Positions 62,000 to 64,000 of a DNA stretch of 64,000 nucleotides are shown piece after piece; within the stretch, counting starts at the first letter, position 1, and the number at the start of each line of letters is the position of its first letter. This DNA is from CAYNHQ01 sp964397255. Its GTDB lineage: Bacteria; Bdellovibrionota_G; JALEGL01; DATDPG01. The stretch spans positions 186,001 through 250,000 of the forward strand of contig CAYNHQ010000004.1 of the NCBI GenBank assembly GCA_964397255.1, given 5' to 3'. Below the pieces are notes generated by a model. It worked only from the letters and a program-made list of their open reading frames with translations, was not told where the DNA came from and made no database searches. A program made the position numbers and the translations under genes.

Positions 62000-64000
62000 T
62001 CAATGGCTTATTGAGTTGTCGCCTGGTTTTGAGCGTTCCAGAGGCGAGAAAATTTCGTAGGCGCAGGGGACGACAAAAAGGGTAAGGAAGGTCGAGACAA
62101 TGACTCCTCCAATCACGGCAATCGCCATAGGAATTCGAGTCTCGGCTCCGGGTCCGAGGGCAAGGGCGGGTGGAACGGCGGCGGCTACAGTGGCGATCGA
62201 CGTCATGAGAATGGGACGTAGGCGAGTGGGACACGCCAGCAAGAGAGCCTCTCGAACCGACTTTCCTTTTTGACGGACCTGATTTGTGAAATCGACGAGT
62301 AGAATGGAATTCTTTTTAACGATCCCCATCAACAGAAGAAGGCCGATCAAACTAAATACGTTGAGTGACCGATCACTCAGTCGCAGCGCCAAAAGTCCGC
62401 CCGTGATACTGAAGGGAAGGGCGAGAAGAATCGTGATGGGATGGAGGAAACTATTGAACTGTGATCCGAGAACCATATAAGCGACAGCGATTCCGACCCA
62501 GAGAGCAAAGAGGAGACTCTGAAACGATTCCTGAAAAGTTTTCGCTCCTCCCGTTAAAACGGCTCGATAGCCTGGAGGAAGAACGGAGTTCGCAAACTCC
62601 AGCGCTGAATCGATAGCCTTTGTTTGAGATACATTTTTACCTAAATTTGCAAAGATGCCGATGGATCTCTCCCGGTCTCGTCGTTGAATTGTCTGAAGAG
62701 AAGGCTTTTCCGTGACTTTCACCACCTCGGAAAGAGGAATGAGTTCGTTTCGATTGTTTCGGACAAATAAATGCTCGATATCATCTTTTGAAATTCGGTC
62801 CTTGGCGAGAAGCCGAACCCTTACATCATAGCGTCTCCCACCTTTTGTATATCGTCCTGCTTCTACGCCGCCGATCCCAGCATTGATGATGTTTCCGATC
62901 GATGAAACGCTCACCCCTCGTTCGGAGGCCTTCACCCGATCAGGGAGAACACGAATTTCCGGCATCCCGACCCGGTAGTCATTGTCAATGTCTTGATAAA
63001 GCCCCGATGCTTTCATCTTCTCCGTGATTCGGGCCGAAAACTCACCCAGTTTGTCCCAGTCGGGACCACGGATGGAAAATTCCACCGGAAATCCTCGATC
63101 GGCCGTGAATCCTCGTGTGGAAAGATCTTGAACAATCGCCTTAATCCCCGGAATGGCGTTAAGTCCCTTCCTCGCCTCATCAATAAACTCGGCCTGCGTC
63201 AGTTTTCGTTCCTTGGGTGGCTTGAGTGTGACAAACAAAACTCCCGTATCGACCTCGCCTCCTCCAAAACCACCGACAGCGGCGAAGTATCGATCTGATT
63301 CCGGCCTCTTCATGATGAAAGATTCCGCCTCACGGAATTTCGCGTCGGTGTAATCGATCGACGATCCGATGGGAGCCTGAAGCCGGACAAAAAACATGCT
63401 CTGGTCCTGCGCAGGAACAAATTCCTTTCGAAGGCCACCGACCAAGAAAAGGGACCCCACAAATATTCCGACCGCACCCACGACGACGAGCCACTTGAAT
63501 CGAAGCGCGATGGAAAGGAGTAAACGGTAGAGACGGTTAAACGCACCGAAAAGTTTGTCACTTGCGCGTGTGATGACGTTGTTGTGGCCCACGCGGAGAA
63601 ATTGCGAGGACCTCATCGGAGTCAGCGTCAAAGCCTCCAAAAGAGAAAGCATGACGGCAACTGAAATCGTGAGACCGAACTGAAAGAAAAATTTTCCGAT
63701 CACACCTTTCATAAAAGCGACGGGAAGAAAGATGGCGACAATTGCAATCGATGCGGCGATCGCCGCGAACGTAATTTCTTTGGATCCCTCCAGTGCCGCA
63801 AAAAACCTGGATTTTCCCATTTCTCCGTGTCGCGTGATGTTTTCCAAAACCATGATGGCATCGTCCACGACGATACCGATGGCGAGAGTCAGCCCCAGGA
63901 GCGTGAATGTGTTGAGCGTGAATCCGAGAAAGTAAATAATGAGAAAGGATCCAAGAATGGACGTTGGAATCGCAAGTAAGACATTGAGTGTGGAAGTCAT
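62000..64000 (-). CDS. RND efflux pump, AcrB/HAE1-type (5' part beyond right edge)
   Basis: This 666-residue C-terminal portion of a resistance-nodulation-division transporter is cut by the window edge. Near the edge it holds the proton-relay region GLTLAIGIVVDDAIMVLENI (Asp pair in TM4) and the conserved RND segment VAIFLPVAFMKG. The C-terminal half repeats the architecture: porter subdomains, then VAYMVLGSQFNSFLHPITILLALPFSITGGL and LLLMGIVKKNSILLVDF. About 350-400 N-terminal residues should follow beyond the window. The substrate cannot be told. Confidence 0.93.
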   Translation of the reverse strand: MTSTLNVLLAIPTSILGSFLIIYFLGFTLNTFTLLGLTLAIGIVVDDAIMVLENITRHGEMGKSRFFAALEGSKEITFAAIAASIAIVAIFLPVAFMKGVIGKFFFQFGLTISVAVMLSLLEALTLTPMRSSQFLRVGHNNVITRASDKLFGAFNRLYRLLLSIALRFKWLVVVGAVGIFVGSLFLVGGLRKEFVPAQDQSMFFVRLQAPIGSSIDYTDAKFREAESFIMKRPESDRYFAAVGGFGGGEVDTGVLFVTLKPPKERKLTQAEFIDEARKGLNAIPGIKAIVQDLSTRGFTADRGFPVEFSIRGPDWDKLGEFSARITEKMKASGLYQDIDNDYRVGMPEIRVLPDRVKASERGVSVSSIGNIINAGIGGVEAGRYTKGGRRYDVRVRLLAKDRISKDDIEHLFVRNNRNELIPLSEVVKVTEKPSLQTIQRRDRERSIGIFANLGKNVSQTKAIDSALEFANSVLPPGYRAVLTGGAKTFQESFQSLLFALWVGIAVAYMVLGSQFNSFLHPITILLALPFSITGGLLALRLSDRSLNVFSLIGLLLLMGIVKKNSILLVDFTNQVRQKGKSVREALLLACPTRLRPILMTSIATVAAAVPPALALGPGAETRIPMAIAVIGGVIVSTFLTLFVVPCAYEIFSPLERSKPGDNSISH

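Overview
The window is gene-dense chromosomal DNA of a Gram-negative bacterium. Markers for that are MlaDFE-type lipid transport, many lipobox lipoproteins, an RND pump, a Tad secretin and an LpoB-like protein. The mix (DUF4388/DnaJ/TPR protein, TPR-Ser/Thr kinase, GatCAB, five-carbon haem pathway, paired PilT ATPases, Tad genes) resembles the former Deltaproteobacteria (Myxococcota, Bdellovibrionota or uncultured relatives). I cannot fix the lineage from sequence alone. Many genes overlap by 4 bp or a few tens of bp, so most of the window is read as tightly coupled operons.

Layout. Positions 1-749 hold a truncated gene for a secreted protein, then tRNA-Met(CAT) at 870-946. An integrative mobilizable element of about 7.9 kb sits in the 3' end of that tRNA, bounded by 20-bp direct repeats (931-950 and 8832-8851). 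It carries a tyrosine integrase, a small HTH protein, a MobC/relaxase pair with a nested out-of-frame gene, a ribbon-helix-helix-like protein, an AlbA/ATPase-type regulator, and cargo. The cargo includes a secreted DUF1566 (C-type-lectin-like) protein that faces what looks like the 3' remnant of a reverse transcriptase of diversity-generating-retroelement type.

From 8.9 to 15 kb there is a DUF4388/DnaJ/TPR protein and a haem operon (HemX-like, hemA, hemC, hemD, hemB). Then come DUF1015-tsaC-purD, a zinc-ribbon/TPR membrane protein, a class I aminotransferase and purH (15-24 kb). A minus-strand operon follows with a TPR-Ser/Thr kinase, alr, mlaE, mlaF, mlaD and a lipoprotein (24-32 kb). Next are ssb, small lipoproteins, moaC, khpA, an unusual pair of a periplasmic amino-acid-binding protein with a DAACS symporter, then ftsY, a Na/Pi cotransporter, zapA and ymdB (31-42 kb).

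The minus-strand run gatC-gatA-gatB-mtnA-ilvE-lipoprotein-tag (42-48.6 kb) is followed by an LpoB/COG3014-like/YcfL-like lipoprotein trio and a Phd/VapC-type toxin-antitoxin pair with a near-consensus promoter that should give a leaderless mRNA. A partial Tad cluster (cpaC-cpaF-tadB-tadC) stands back to back with two PilT-type ATPases and an internally duplicated small protein (51.6-58.8 kb). The window ends with an RlmD/RumA-type methyltransferase, a large secreted protein of unknown function and the 3' part of an RND transporter gene.

The regions most worth following up are the mobile element (nested gene in the relaxase, DGR-like remnant, variable tetrapeptide linker), the Tad+PilT/PilU neighbourhood, and the binding-protein/symporter pair.
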